The translations under genes were made by a program, and so were the position numbers. Positions 1 to 8,627 of a stretch of DNA of 64,000 bases are shown piece after piece. Within the stretch, counting starts at the first letter, position 1, and each line of letters begins with the position of its first letter. The DNA lies in assembly GCF_020804225.1 (NCBI RefSeq), contig NZ_WJBI01000021.1:1-64000 (forward strand). The letters run 5' to 3'. Origin of the DNA: Methanosarcina sp. DH2 (GTDB taxonomy: Archaea; Halobacteriota; Methanosarcinia; Methanosarcinales; Methanosarcinaceae). A model generated the notes under the pieces. That model saw nothing but the letters and a program-made list of their open reading frames with translations, searched no databases and was not told where the DNA came from.

Positions 1-374
1 CTGTTGATGGAGCAAATCGTCACGATAAAAAGCTTGTAAAAGAGACTTTAGATGCCATTATTTTTGAAAGAACTTCTCCAGATGATGTTATTCAGAATAT
101 GTGTATGGATAAAGGATATGATTTTCCTGATATCAGAGAACTGGTTAAAGAATATGGTTACACTGCCCATATCAAAAGCCGTGGGGAGGAAAAAGTAAGA
201 ATAGAGATACCAGGTTTTAGGGCAAGGAGGTGGGTTGTCGAAAGGACACATTCCTGGATAAACAGATTCAGAAGACTGCTTATAAGATGGGAAAAGAAAA
301 TTGAGAATTACCTTGCTATGCTACATTTAGCATGCGCATGGATAACACTCAGAGCAGCAGGACTTTTCGGATAG
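1..374 (+). mobile_element. IS5-type transposase, 3' part (5' end outside window)
   Basis: An open frame runs into the window from its left edge (first full codon at base 3) and ends with TAG at 372-374. The first in-frame ATG in the window (99) is internal. The protein shows VDGANRHD, then a DKGYD motif (usual second catalytic Asp of IS5-type DDE transposases), and the C-terminal signature RWVVERTHSWINRFRRLL, which carries the catalytic Glu. The stop codon lies inside the terminal repeat ACTTTTCGGATAGG at 362-375, as is usual for compact insertion sequences. Reading and domain order are intact in the visible part, so the copy may be functional. Family assignment to IS5 is by motif; the subgroup is not determined. 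Confidence 0.85.
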
Positions 375-382
375 GTTCTTAG
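362..382 (+). repeat. Right terminal inverted repeat of the IS
   Basis: ACTTTTCGGATAGG (362-375) followed by TTCTTAG. The same 14 bases recur in inverse orientation at 385-398 and in direct orientation at 496-509. It overlaps the transposase stop codon and marks the right end of the insertion sequence. Confidence 0.75.
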
Positions 383-384
383 TG

Positions 385-509
385 CCTATCCGAAAAGTCA
401 GTAATGCATGCTGGAAAGCCATAATAGGTCTATGATATCAGAGTACCAGTTGCGGTTTTGCATATTACCTAATGTAAAAGTTACAGCACGTAACCACTTT
501 TCGGATAGG
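385..509. mobile_element. MITE-like 125-bp element with IS ends
   Basis: CCTATCCGAAAAGT at 385-398 and its exact reverse complement at 496-509 bracket about 97 non-coding bases. The ends are identical to the right end of the adjacent IS5-type element, so this is probably a non-autonomous derivative (internally deleted copy) that the same transposase could recognise. An alternative is the remnant of an older tandem or nested IS insertion. It sits directly behind the stop codon of the regulator gene at 513-803. Confidence 0.6.
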
Positions 510-512
510 CTC

Positions 513-803
513 TTAATCTACCATCTGGTTGATTTTGTTGTAAAAATCTACTATTAAATTTGCTGCCTCGCTTTCCGTGTTTAGCTGGAAAGTTCGGATT
601 TGTTTTCCCAGTGGCTTTTCCAGGATAACGCCTGAACCGATCAAAGGTGTGATAACCCTTGATACGCTAGAATTAGACAATCCGGTTTCTTCGGCTATTC
701 CTGAAAGGTAAGTTGGTTCACTTTGTTGTTCGATCAGGTTCTTAAGGACTGTCATCTGTGCGGTTTTTCCAAATATTTTTTCCATTGAATCCATTGGTAT
801 CAT
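513..803 (-). CDS. Winged helix-turn-helix regulator, copy A
   Basis: A 96-residue protein with a predicted DNA-binding winged helix: residues 13-33 form the first helix, TYLSGIAEETGLSNSSVSRVITPL (about 31-54) is the HTH, and the wing is GVILEKPLGKQIRTFQL (58-74). It resembles small MarR/ArsR-like archaeal regulators; no ligand site is visible. By my alignment it differs from the protein at 3166-3456 at only 10 of 96 positions, and the upstream regions are also related, so the two arose by recent duplication around ilvD. Start: ATG at 803, with a GAGATGATACC-like leader. The stop is followed within a few bases by the mobile element at 385-509. Regulation of ilvD is a guess from position only. 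Confidence 0.8.
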   Translation of the reverse strand: MIPMDSMEKIFGKTAQMTVLKNLIEQQSEPTYLSGIAEETGLSNSSVSRVITPLIGSGVILEKPLGKQIRTFQLNTESEAANLIVDFYNKINQMVD

Positions 804-1031
804 CTCAGAGGTGGCTATTCTCTATAAGTGGTTCTCAGTTACAATAACTACCTGCGGTTATAAACTTCTTTCCTTATTGGACAGAATAGATGATCTGTAC
901 AAAATCCCCTCAATATTTGGAGATTCTGTTCTATCGAGAATGTGTTTAATCCCTCTGACTTAGTCTCAAATGCGTAAGTCGTATATGTCATAACTTTTAA
1001 CTCTCACAATGAAATTCTATGGAGATTTAAC

Positions 1032-2693
1032 ATGAGAAGCGATATCATCAAAAAGGGACCGGAACGAGCTCCCAACCGTTCACTCCTGAAAGCGACTGGC
1101 GTCACAGATTCGGAAATGAAAAAACCATTCATTGCAGTCGTCAATTCCTGGAACGATATAATTCCTGGCCATATGCACCTGAATAAACTTGCTGAGGCTG
1201 TAAAGGCTGGAATCAGGAATGCTGGAGGGGTTCCTTTTGAATTTCATACTGTAGGAGTTTGCGATGGGATCGCAATGGGACACGAAGGTATGAAATACTC
1301 TCTTCCTAGCAGGGAAATTATTGAAGACACAATCGAATTGATGGTCAGAGCCCACCAGTTTGACGGTATGGTCCTTATCCCCACATGTGACAAGATCGTG
1401 CCAGGACACCTTATGGCAGCAGGAAGGCTTGACATTCCTGCAATTGTTGTAACCGGAGGACCGATGCTCCCCGGATATGTTGATGACGATTACAGGGATT
1501 TGATTTCAGTTTCCGAAGGGGTGGGAGCTCATAGCGCAGGTAAAATTTCAGATGACGACCTTAACAGGCTTGAAAACTTTTCCTGTGCAGGAGCAGGGTC
1601 CTGTGCAGGAATGTTTACTGCGAATACCATGGCATGCATGACCGAAGCTCTCGGGCTGAGCCTTCCTGGCTGTGCAACTGCCCATGCGGTGGATGCAAAA
1701 AAGACGCGCATTGCCAAGGAATCAGGAGAGCGAATTGTGGAAATGGTCAGGGAGAACCTCACCCCGAAAAAGATTGTTACTCAAAGATCCTTTGAGAATG
1801 CCATAACGGTGGATATGGCAATCGGAGGGAGCACGAACAGTACTCTCCACCTTCCTGCTCTTGCCCATGAATTCGGACTAAAACTTCCTCTTGAAGCCTT
1901 TGACGAACTGAGCAGGACAACTCCCCATCTTATTTCCCTCAGGCCTGGCGGCCCTAATTTCATGCTGCACTTTGACAGGGCAGGCGGAGTTCAGGCAATT
2001 ATGCAGAGACTTTCTCCTAAACTCCATCTGGAACAGCTTACTGTTAATGGCAACACTATCGGAGAAAACCTGAACGAGCTGGATCTTGTCAACCCGAAGC
2101 TCAATAAAGAGATTATTGCAACTCTTGAAAACCCAATTCATGCCCAGGGAGGAATTGCAGTCTTAAAAGGCAGCCTTGCACCTGATGGCTCGGTTGTAAA
2201 ACAGGCTGCAGTTGATCCGGGGATGCATGTTCATACAGGTCCTGCCAGGGTTTATGACGGCGAAGAAGATGCTATGCAAAGTATTCTTGCAGGTGATGTG
2301 AAACCTGGAGACATTGTAATTGTAAGATACGAAGGTCCAAAAGGCGGCCCCGGAATGAGGGAAATGCTTGCAGCTACAGCCGCACTTGGAGGTATGGGAC
2401 TTCTAGAATCGGTAGCCCTGATCACTGATGGACGCTTCTCCGGAGGGACTCGAGGGCCGTGCATAGGGCATGTTTCTCCTGAAGCCAGTGAAGGAGGGCC
2501 AATTGCTCTTGTAAAAGATGGTGATATGATCGAAATCAATATCCCTGAAAGAGCCCTGAACCTTAAGATTTCTGAAGGAGAACTTAAGCAGCGAAAAGCT
2601 GCATTTGTGCCTCCGAAAACAGAAATCACAGGTTACCTTGCCAGGTACCAGCGTTCTGTCCACTCCGCAAATACGGGCGGGATAGTGGACTAA
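1032..2693 (+). CDS. ilvD: Dihydroxy-acid dehydratase
   Basis: A full-length IlvD/Edd family enzyme (553 residues) that dehydrates 2,3-dihydroxy acids to 2-keto acids in isoleucine and valine synthesis; it also feeds pantothenate and leucine routes. Landmarks are PTCDKIVPG (Fe-S cysteine), the central block [20 protein letters not shown] with its cysteines, [12 protein letters not shown], and the C-terminal [14 protein letters not shown] and [24 protein letters not shown] at 1032 is preceded by GGAGATTT, an adequate ribosome-binding site. It is a single-gene unit. A T-rich tandem repeat follows the stop codon, and two duplicated regulator genes, both on the opposite strand, flank it. Confidence 0.97.
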   Translation: MRSDIIKKGPERAPNRSLLKATGVTDSEMKKPFIAVVNSWNDIIPGHMHLNKLAEAVKAGIRNAGGVPFEFHTVGVCDGIAMGHEGMKYSLPSREIIEDTIELMVRAHQFDGMVLIPTCDKIVPGHLMAAGRLDIPAIVVTGGPMLPGYVDDDYRDLISVSEGVGAHSAGKISDDDLNRLENFSCAGAGSCAGMFTANTMACMTEALGLSLPGCATAHAVDAKKTRIAKESGERIVEMVRENLTPKKIVTQRSFENAITVDMAIGGSTNSTLHLPALAHEFGLKLPLEAFDELSRTTPHLISLRPGGPNFMLHFDRAGGVQAIMQRLSPKLHLEQLTVNGNTIGENLNELDLVNPKLNKEIIATLENPIHAQGGIAVLKGSLAPDGSVVKQAAVDPGMHVHTGPARVYDGEEDAMQSILAGDVKPGDIVIVRYEGPKGGPGMREMLAATAALGGMGLLESVALITDGRFSGGTRGPCIGHVSPEASEGGPIALVKDGDMIEINIPERALNLKISEGELKQRKAAFVPPKTEITGYLARYQRSVHSANTGGIVD

Positions 2694-2760
2694 GTTTTTA
2701 TGGACTAAGTTTTTATGGACTAAGTTTTTATAGACAAGTTTTTATGGACAAAGTTTTTAG
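2687..2760 (+). repeat. T-rich tandem repeat overlapping the end of ilvD
   Basis: About five degenerate copies of a 13-16 base unit, (A)TGGACTAAGTTTTT, start with the last codons of ilvD and continue past its stop. Each copy brings another TAA or TAG-like triplet and a run of five T. Archaeal RNA polymerase terminates at oligo-T tracts, so the array may act as a multi-step terminator; that role is inferred. Confidence 0.7.
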
Positions 2761-3109
2761 TAATTTGTTTTGAAGTCTGTATTTATGGAGGATTTTTCCT
2801 CTATTATTTTCTTTAATTTTATTCATTTCAAGCATTTTGGGGACTTTCATCCAGGATGTCGTCCAGAAATGTATCGAATTTAATGCCGAAGGCTAGAATA
2901 AGAATATGTATAACAATCCTAAAAGGCCTTCTAGCAAATTAGTCTCAAGGCTTGAAGTTAGGTCTTAAGTATCTGGACAAGCCTTCGTTCAGGATTGCGA
3001 AGAATGGCGCAGTGCGTATTTCTGCCAAAGCTTAGAAACGAAAGTATCCCAAATACAGGCAAACATTTTAAAAAGTAGATTAGGAAGTTGGAACTTCCCA
3101 TGATTCTTA
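2761..3109. other. Intergenic region, no gene seen
   Basis: AT-rich sequence between the ilvD repeat and the second regulator gene. All frames are closed by stops, and I see no hairpin of note or similarity to the rest of the window. Confidence 0.5.
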
Positions 3110-3174
3110 TTATTCAGACTTAATCTACCTTGTTATTCAGACTTAATCTACTTTGTTATTCAGGTTTAATCTAC
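3110..3174. repeat. Tandem 23-bp repeat covering the stop of regulator copy B
   Basis: Three imperfect copies of TTATTCAGACTTAATCTAC plus four more bases. The copy nearest the gene contains its stop codon (TTA on this strand) and last codon. The array therefore looks like local amplification of the 3' end of the regulator gene at 3166-3456. Confidence 0.7.
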
Positions 3175-3456
3175 CAGCTGGTTGATTTTATTGTAAAAAT
3201 CTACTATTAAATTTGCTGCCTCGCTTTCCGTGTTTAGCTGGAAAGTTCGGATTTGTTTTCCGAGTGGTTTTTCCAGGATAACGCCTGACTCGACCAGGGG
3301 TGTGATAACCCTTGATACGCTGGAGTGAGACAAGCCGGTTGCTTCAGCTATTCCTGACAGGTAGGTTGGTTCGTTCTGATTTTCGATCAGGTTCTTAAGG
3401 ACTGTCATCTGTGCGGTTTTTCCAAAAATTTTTTCAAGTGGATCCATTGATATCAT
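3166..3456 (-). CDS. Winged helix-turn-helix regulator, copy B
   Basis: 96 residues, paralogous to the protein at 513-803 (10 substitutions by my alignment, the C-terminal third almost invariant). The HTH core is SGIAEATGLSHSSVSRVITPL, followed by the wing GVILEKPLGKQIRTF. Substitutions cluster in the N-terminus and around the recognition helix (E39A, N44H, I55V, G56E), which could change the operator recognised. The 5' leaders of both copies share CATCTCAGAGGTGGCT and following blocks (803-850 and 3456-3520), so promoter and gene were duplicated together. Transcribed toward ilvD. Target genes unknown. Confidence 0.8.
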   Translation of the reverse strand: MISMDPLEKIFGKTAQMTVLKNLIENQNEPTYLSGIAEATGLSHSSVSRVITPLVESGVILEKPLGKQIRTFQLNTESEAANLIVDFYNKINQLVD

Positions 3457-3723
3457 CTCAGAGGTGGCTGTTATCTGTAAGTAAGTTCAGTCCCAATAAC
3501 TGTCTACGGTTAATAAACTTATCTCTTTATTGAAATAGATAAGAGATATGTCTCTGCATAAATCATCGAAATCTTTTTATTTTTAACTTCTTGTGGTAGT
3601 ATGAGATCTTTTTTCTCAGTTTTCCAGGCTATCTTAACTAGAAAGCTTACTACTTCGTGGCATCCTTGAGTGTTATTCTCTTGTTTGCGATTTTCACTAA
3701 ATAACCCCAATTAGGCTTTATAC

Positions 3724-4743
3724 TTACCCCTTTTTTGGATCAGCAGGTCTTCCCTTGTGCCCCTCAAAAAATCTGCAGTATTCATCAGGACACTGTTCCT
3801 CAGGGCACTCACGGATATACCGCATTATATCGTCCATTTTTGCACTGGCCAGGGATACGGATGTATCCGCGCCTCCGTAATAGATTCGAATTTCATCGTT
3901 CACCACGACCCAGCCACAGGGAAAAACAACATCATTAACGTCGCCGCTGCGTTCATACGTCTCGTGAGGTCCGAAAACCCATCCTTCTGACCTGCGGAGC
4001 ACTTTCGTGGGATCTTTGAGATCAAGAAGAGCAAGCCCGAGCCGGTAACTTATTTTAGGCGTTGTCTGGCGTACTCCGTGATACATAATTAGCCAGCCCT
4101 CAGGTGTACGGATCGGCTGCGGGGATAAACCTATCTTGTGGGCATCCCACCATCCTCCCTCCCGGGCATACAGAAGGACCTCGTGCCATCCCCATGATTT
4201 CATATCTGTAGAAAAGGATATCCAGATATTTGCCTTCTTACTGTGGACAGTAGGCGCAGGCCTGTGTATCAGTGCCCATTTGCCATTAAATCTTGCAGGG
4301 AAGATAGCAGCATCTTTGTTATCAGGAGGCAGGGCAGGCCCTACTCTGTCAAACTTACGGAAATCCTCTGTAAGAGCAAGAGCTGGTAAGGGACCCGAAT
4401 CCGAAAAAGCAGTATATGCTACAGCCCACTTTTCCAGCTCATCTATGTAAGTTATACGCGGATCTTCAATTCCATATATCTCTTCAGGATAGTTTACAGG
4501 TTCTGGAGTAAAGGTAGGTTCAGTGTCAATTTCCCAGCCATCGATTCCATTATTACTCCTGGCTACCGTAAAATGAGAAAAGCCTCTGTGATCTTCAACT
4601 CGCACCAGTAACAGAGTTTTACCATCAACTATCGCAGCTGCAGGGTTAAATACCGAATTAGCCTTATATGGCCAATCTCCTATGGTAAGTATAGGATTTC
4701 TTTTATATCTTACAAACAGTTCTCCATGGTTTTTCCAGGTCAT
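3724..4743 (-). CDS. GH130-family beta-mannoside phosphorylase/hydrolase
   Basis: A 339-residue five-bladed beta-propeller protein of glycoside hydrolase family 130. Visible markers are RYKRNPILT near the N-terminus, FNPAAAIVDGKTLLLVRVEDHRG, the family motif YGIEDPRIT (about residues 91-99) with its catalytic Asp, KDAAIFPAR, WWDAHKIGLSPQPIRT, and GGADTSVSLASAKMDDI near the C-terminus. Family members phosphorolyse or hydrolyse beta-1,4- or beta-1,2-mannosides; the exact substrate cannot be read from sequence. No signal peptide, so it is cytosolic. ATG at 4743 follows GGGGGTAAGGGAG. It lies 191 bases downstream of the debranching enzyme on the same strand, suggesting a shared carbohydrate role. 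Confidence 0.85.
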   Translation of the reverse strand: MTWKNHGELFVRYKRNPILTIGDWPYKANSVFNPAAAIVDGKTLLLVRVEDHRGFSHFTVARSNNGIDGWEIDTEPTFTPEPVNYPEEIYGIEDPRITYIDELEKWAVAYTAFSDSGPLPALALTEDFRKFDRVGPALPPDNKDAAIFPARFNGKWALIHRPAPTVHSKKANIWISFSTDMKSWGWHEVLLYAREGGWWDAHKIGLSPQPIRTPEGWLIMYHGVRQTTPKISYRLGLALLDLKDPTKVLRRSEGWVFGPHETYERSGDVNDVVFPCGWVVVNDEIRIYYGGADTSVSLASAKMDDIMRYIRECPEEQCPDEYCRFFEGHKGRPADPKKG

Positions 4744-4865
4744 ATTGCTCCCTTACCCCCTTCTAAACTGTGTTTCCCTCATTCCCTTCCAGATAAATTA
4801 TTCCCTCATCTACTTGTAGATAAGATTATTCTCTCATTGAACCCGTTTCAAAGGCCATATGTGTA

Positions 4866-4930
4866 ATTTATAGTTTACACACAATTAGTTACAGTTTACA
4901 CACAATTATTTACAATTTACACACAATTAC
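4866..4930. repeat. Tandem repeat between GH130 and debranching genes
   Basis: Three near-identical copies of a roughly 20-base unit, TTACA(G/A)TTTACACACAATTA. The array sits between the two minus-strand sugar genes, immediately after the stop codon of the debranching enzyme, so it would lie in an intercistronic transcript or a terminator region. Confidence 0.7.
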
Positions 4931-4934
4931 TTTT

Positions 4935-6914
4935 TCAGGGCTTGATTCCAAGTACATCCTCTACGTATGCCCTGAGAATTTCCGCAACGCTCCATGCCTG
5001 GGCAATAGTACCGCCGGGAGAGTGAGGGTAGTCGCCATCAAACACCTCAGAAATGGTGCCTATGCCTGCGGTATCGAGATGTGAATCAAAGCCCTCGAGA
5101 AGGGCTCGCATATATTCAAGACTGCTGTTTGAATTACCATGGATTTTCAGGTAAGCTTTCACATAGGCTCCGAGGAGCCAGGGCCAGACTGTCCCGTTGT
5201 GATAGGCTGTATCCCTGTTCATGGCGTCTCCGCGATACTGTCCTTTATATAGGGGATGGTCACTCGAGAGACTTTTGAGTCCGAAGGGAGTTAGAAGATC
5301 TTTTTCAACCCTGTCTACAATCGCTTTTTCTTTTTCAGGAGAGAGCATAGTATAAGGGAGCGATACGGCAAAGATCTGGTTAGGACGGATTGCAGGATCT
5401 TTAACCTGGTTTCCTGCCTCATCCCGGTATATGAGGTCAAAGAGACAGTCAATTTCCGGGTTCCAGAAAGAATCCTCAAAATTCGAAGCTACCCCGGCTG
5501 CAAGAGTCTCATATGAGGAAATATCTTCGCCGAGAAGAGTACCCAGGTAAGAAGCTGTTTTCAGGGCATTATACCAGAGAGCATTTACCTCACAGGCTTT
5601 ACCCGCTCTTGGGGTCACTGCCCATTCCCCGATTTTAGCGTCCATCCAGGTTAGCTGAGGGCCCTGCTGGATAAGATAATCAGAATCCATGCCGATTCCA
5701 AAATCCGTGCCCTGGCAGTAATTGTCTAGAATCTCACCTACGGTATCCCAGATATCCGAGAGGAAAAGGAAGTCCTGTGTATATGCAAAATAGCGGTCCA
5801 GGGCATGAATAAACCAGAGGGGAGCATCCACTGTATTGTAAACCGGGTCTCCTCCGAAAGCCGGGAAAGTATTGGGGATTAAGCCTCTACGGCAGTACCT
5901 GGCAAAATTGTTGAGAGCGGACCTTGCCTCCTCGAAACGGTAAGGAATTAAAAACAGACCAGGCAGAGAGATCATTGCATCCCTTCCCCAGTCAGAGTAC
6001 CAGTGATATCCTGCAATCACTGTGTTTTCACCTGTAGAACGATTTTTCACTACAAAAGCGTCAGTCGCCCTGAGAAGCTTAAGAGCAAAAGGCTCGATAA
6101 GCTTTGAATCGAGAGCAAGAAGATTCTGGCGGTTTGCTTCCCTTATATAGAGCTTATCAACCTGCTCGAGAGTAAGGGAAGAAACATCTCCTGTTGAAGC
6201 AGCAATAAAAAAACGGGAAGTGCCCGGTTTGAGTTCACTTTCAAAATAACCTGGATTAAAGATATCTTCCTGGAAGTTAAGTCCCCTTTGCCTCTCAGTG
6301 TCATACTCCAGGTTATAGTGCCACACGGGCTCAGGGTGATACTGGAGATTAGATGAAAGTGAGAAAGTAAAACCGTTGGAGCTTGCCAGTTCCACTCCCG
6401 CCTGGCCAGCTTTCTGGAAAAAGGAAATGTACGCAGAGCGAGCAGTGAGATTAAAGTCTCTTGAGCTTACCAGAGGGAAAATCCTTAGCAAAGCCCCCTC
6501 TTTTCGGGATGTAATTTCATAGAGAACAAAGGTTGTGTTACTGTTATGAACCATGAAGACTTTTTTCTTTACGATAAAATCACCGGGTTGGTAAACCCAG
6601 TGAGGAAACGGGTTACGAACGAATTCAGAAAGGTAATTGAAGCCCGCAGGAGAAATAACTTCCGGATATTTATGGACCGCGAGTTTATAAATCTCTTCAT
6701 TGACAGAGATTTCCTCATCAAGGGAAGAAAGCACCAGAAGCCTCCCCGGAGAATTCTCCGGAGCTGCTACAAGCAGTCCGTGGTAAGTCCTTGTTCCTGC
6801 CCCTATAACTGTGGAGGAAGCATATCCTCCAAGCCCGTTTCCTATAACCCACTCTCTTTTTATTCCTTCCTCATATGTTGAAAGAAAATCTGCTCCAAGA
6901 CTAGCCCCACCCAT
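4935..6914 (-). CDS. Archaeal-type glycogen debranching enzyme (amylo-alpha-1,6-glucosidase)
   Basis: 659 residues in the layout of archaeal debranching enzymes. The N-terminal domain starts at REWVIGNGLGGYASSTVIGAGTRTYHGLL. The (alpha/alpha)6 GH133-like catalytic domain includes GYHWYSDWGRDAMISLPG (about 301-318), NTVDAPLWFIHALDRY, LTWMDAKIGEWAVTPRAGK, NALWYNAL, and the closing HNGTVWPWLLGAY with GTISEVFDGD. It removes alpha-1,6 branches during storage glycogen breakdown in the cytosol. Start: ATG at 6914 opens the conserved MGGASLGADF; no clear ribosome-binding site precedes it, so the message may have a short leader. The GH130 gene lies downstream on the same strand. Confidence 0.9.
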   Translation of the reverse strand: MGGASLGADFLSTYEEGIKREWVIGNGLGGYASSTVIGAGTRTYHGLLVAAPENSPGRLLVLSSLDEEISVNEEIYKLAVHKYPEVISPAGFNYLSEFVRNPFPHWVYQPGDFIVKKKVFMVHNSNTTFVLYEITSRKEGALLRIFPLVSSRDFNLTARSAYISFFQKAGQAGVELASSNGFTFSLSSNLQYHPEPVWHYNLEYDTERQRGLNFQEDIFNPGYFESELKPGTSRFFIAASTGDVSSLTLEQVDKLYIREANRQNLLALDSKLIEPFALKLLRATDAFVVKNRSTGENTVIAGYHWYSDWGRDAMISLPGLFLIPYRFEEARSALNNFARYCRRGLIPNTFPAFGGDPVYNTVDAPLWFIHALDRYFAYTQDFLFLSDIWDTVGEILDNYCQGTDFGIGMDSDYLIQQGPQLTWMDAKIGEWAVTPRAGKACEVNALWYNALKTASYLGTLLGEDISSYETLAAGVASNFEDSFWNPEIDCLFDLIYRDEAGNQVKDPAIRPNQIFAVSLPYTMLSPEKEKAIVDRVEKDLLTPFGLKSLSSDHPLYKGQYRGDAMNRDTAYHNGTVWPWLLGAYVKAYLKIHGNSNSSLEYMRALLEGFDSHLDTAGIGTISEVFDGDYPHSPGGTIAQAWSVAEILRAYVEDVLGIKP

Positions 6915-7289
6915 ATATATTTGATTAGGGTTGATTTATTAAATAGCTGTACGTTCGGAAAAAAACTATTATATCCGCAACTATTGGCTCATTTTGACAT
7001 ACTTGCGAATTATATATTCATCTTCGTATAAATTTAATTTATGAGATCTATACAGTGAGGAAAAAGCCACAAATTATGATCTGGCGATAGAAATCCTGAG
7101 ATTTTCATTCACCACATCAACTGCATTGCAGGTTACAAATGTACTTCAGGTGCGTTTTCATGATACATTATGGCTAGCAGTGATATAACGATGAAGTTAC
7201 CTTTGCAACTTGTGCAGGTCATTTTTCGAGAGATTTTGCCTCCTTTCTGAGAGAGATCCAGGTCGAAGCTGACCCGTCTTAATAATCGC
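6915..7289. other. Intergenic region between debranching enzyme and hydrolase
   Basis: About 375 bases upstream of the debranching gene and downstream of the hydrolase. No convincing gene is present; an open frame overlapping the hydrolase end has biased, non-coding composition. It should hold the debranching enzyme promoter (AT-rich around 6930-7030), but I cannot fix a TATA box. Confidence 0.4.
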
Positions 7290-8111
7290 TCACTCCTTGA
7301 TGAAAGCGAGCAGGTCCTTATTGACCTGGTCCTTGAGAGTCGAGGACAGGCCGTGCGGTGCACCTGGATATATTTTGAGCGTGGAGCCTTTAATCATCTT
7401 GGACGAAGCCAGGGACGAAGCGCCGATCGGCACAATCTGGTCGTCGTCGCCGTGGATAATGAGCGTAGGAATGTCGAACTTCTTGAGATCTTCAGTGAAA
7501 TCGGTCTCTGAGAAGGCTTTGATACAGTCGATGACGCCTTTGAAACCGGCCTGCATCCCCTGAAGCCAGAACGAGTCCCTCAGGCCTTGTGATACCCTCG
7601 CACCCGGCCTGTTGGCACCGTAGAACTGCGTGGGAAGGTCCTTGAAGAATTGCGAGCGGTCGGCGAGGACACTGGCACGGATACCGTCGAAGACCTCGAT
7701 CGGCAAGCCGCCAGGGTTGGTAGCTGTTTTAAGCATCAGCGGCGGCACCGCGCCGATCAGCACGGCTTTGGCTATACGTTTCGTGCCGTGACGGCCTATA
7801 TAGCGGGCAACTTCGCCACCTCCGGTGGAGTGACCGATAAGGATCACATTCTTCAGATCGAGCTTTTCGATCAGCGTCGCAAGGTCGTCGGCGTAAGTGT
7901 CCATGTCGTTGCCATTCCAGGGCTGGCTCGATCGGCCATGCCCGCGACGGTCATGGGCTATGCAGCGGTATCCGTGGGAAGCCAGAAAAACCATCTGGTC
8001 TTCCCATGCGTCCGCACTCAAAGGCCATCCATGGCTGAAGATTATTGGCTGTCCGTTCCCCCAGTCCTTATAATAGATTTTCGTGTCGTCTTTGGTCGTA
8101 ATCGTAGTCAT
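7290..8111 (-). CDS. Alpha/beta hydrolase, non-haem chloroperoxidase type
   Basis: 273 residues, the normal length for cofactor-free haloperoxidase/esterase-type alpha/beta hydrolases. The oxyanion-hole segment is [12 protein letters not shown] (25-36). GHSTGG carries the nucleophile Ser95, [10 protein letters not shown] the acid (Asp224 most likely), and APHG the catalytic His253. [12 protein letters not shown] is typical of the bacterial family. The gene is richer in G+C and uses CTG, GCC, GGC and CGT more than its neighbours, pointing to acquisition from bacteria. Start: ATG at 8111 opens MTTITTKDD; upstream GGAGCACATC offers a binding site. No partner genes. The natural substrate is unknown; perhydrolase activity is typical of the family. 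Confidence 0.88.
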   Translation of the reverse strand: MTTITTKDDTKIYYKDWGNGQPIIFSHGWPLSADAWEDQMVFLASHGYRCIAHDRRGHGRSSQPWNGNDMDTYADDLATLIEKLDLKNVILIGHSTGGGEVARYIGRHGTKRIAKAVLIGAVPPLMLKTATNPGGLPIEVFDGIRASVLADRSQFFKDLPTQFYGANRPGARVSQGLRDSFWLQGMQAGFKGVIDCIKAFSETDFTEDLKKFDIPTLIIHGDDDQIVPIGASSLASSKMIKGSTLKIYPGAPHGLSSTLKDQVNKDLLAFIKE

Positions 8112-8627
8112 GTGATGTGCTCCTTTTTCCGGTTATCAATAGTGCACTCTTTTCCATCTGATTTGTTTATTTCTTCTACAAATGCTCTGGTTGCTGGTTC
8201 GAGAAGTCGATTGTTTGATTCATGGATAAGTCCTCCCAGATGGTAATCTGACAATCTGACAACCCAGACCACTGAAAACCCGAACCAGTTTCTATCCGGT
8301 TATTATATTACCTGATTGCTTAGAATTTTGCCGTGGTATTTGCAGCATCCGTTATCAGCCTGGAAATAATACATAGATTATTGAGAAAGATATAAATCAA
8401 GTAGAATAAAATGTCCTTATTACTAATAATTTTAGGAAGTGCAAATAATATAAATTAAAAAAATGTTTGCCCTTCTACTCTTATAATCTTTACGAGCTGC
8501 CTTCAGAAATTCTGTTCCGGAGCAAAACTTTAATAGCTGTCGGGAGAATCTTTTCCATTAATATTTTGCATTTTTAATAAAAATTTTGGGGAGATCTAAA
8601 AGGATTTTTCAAGGGGAATTGAAAAGC
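8112..8627. other. Intergenic region between divergent hydrolase and dehydrogenase
   Basis: About 515 bases holding the promoters of two divergent genes. An open frame through 7650-8246 on the plus strand is the antisense shadow of the GC-rich hydrolase. The right half turns very AT-rich (8380-8600), as expected for the dehydrogenase promoter. Nothing else recognised. Confidence 0.4.

Noticed and set aside
3519-3710. 63-codon minus-strand frame
   Set aside because: No domain or binding site; lies in AT-rich leader of regulator copy B.
7650-8246. 198-codon frame on plus strand
   Set aside because: Antisense shadow of the GC-rich hydrolase gene, which has a full catalytic triad.
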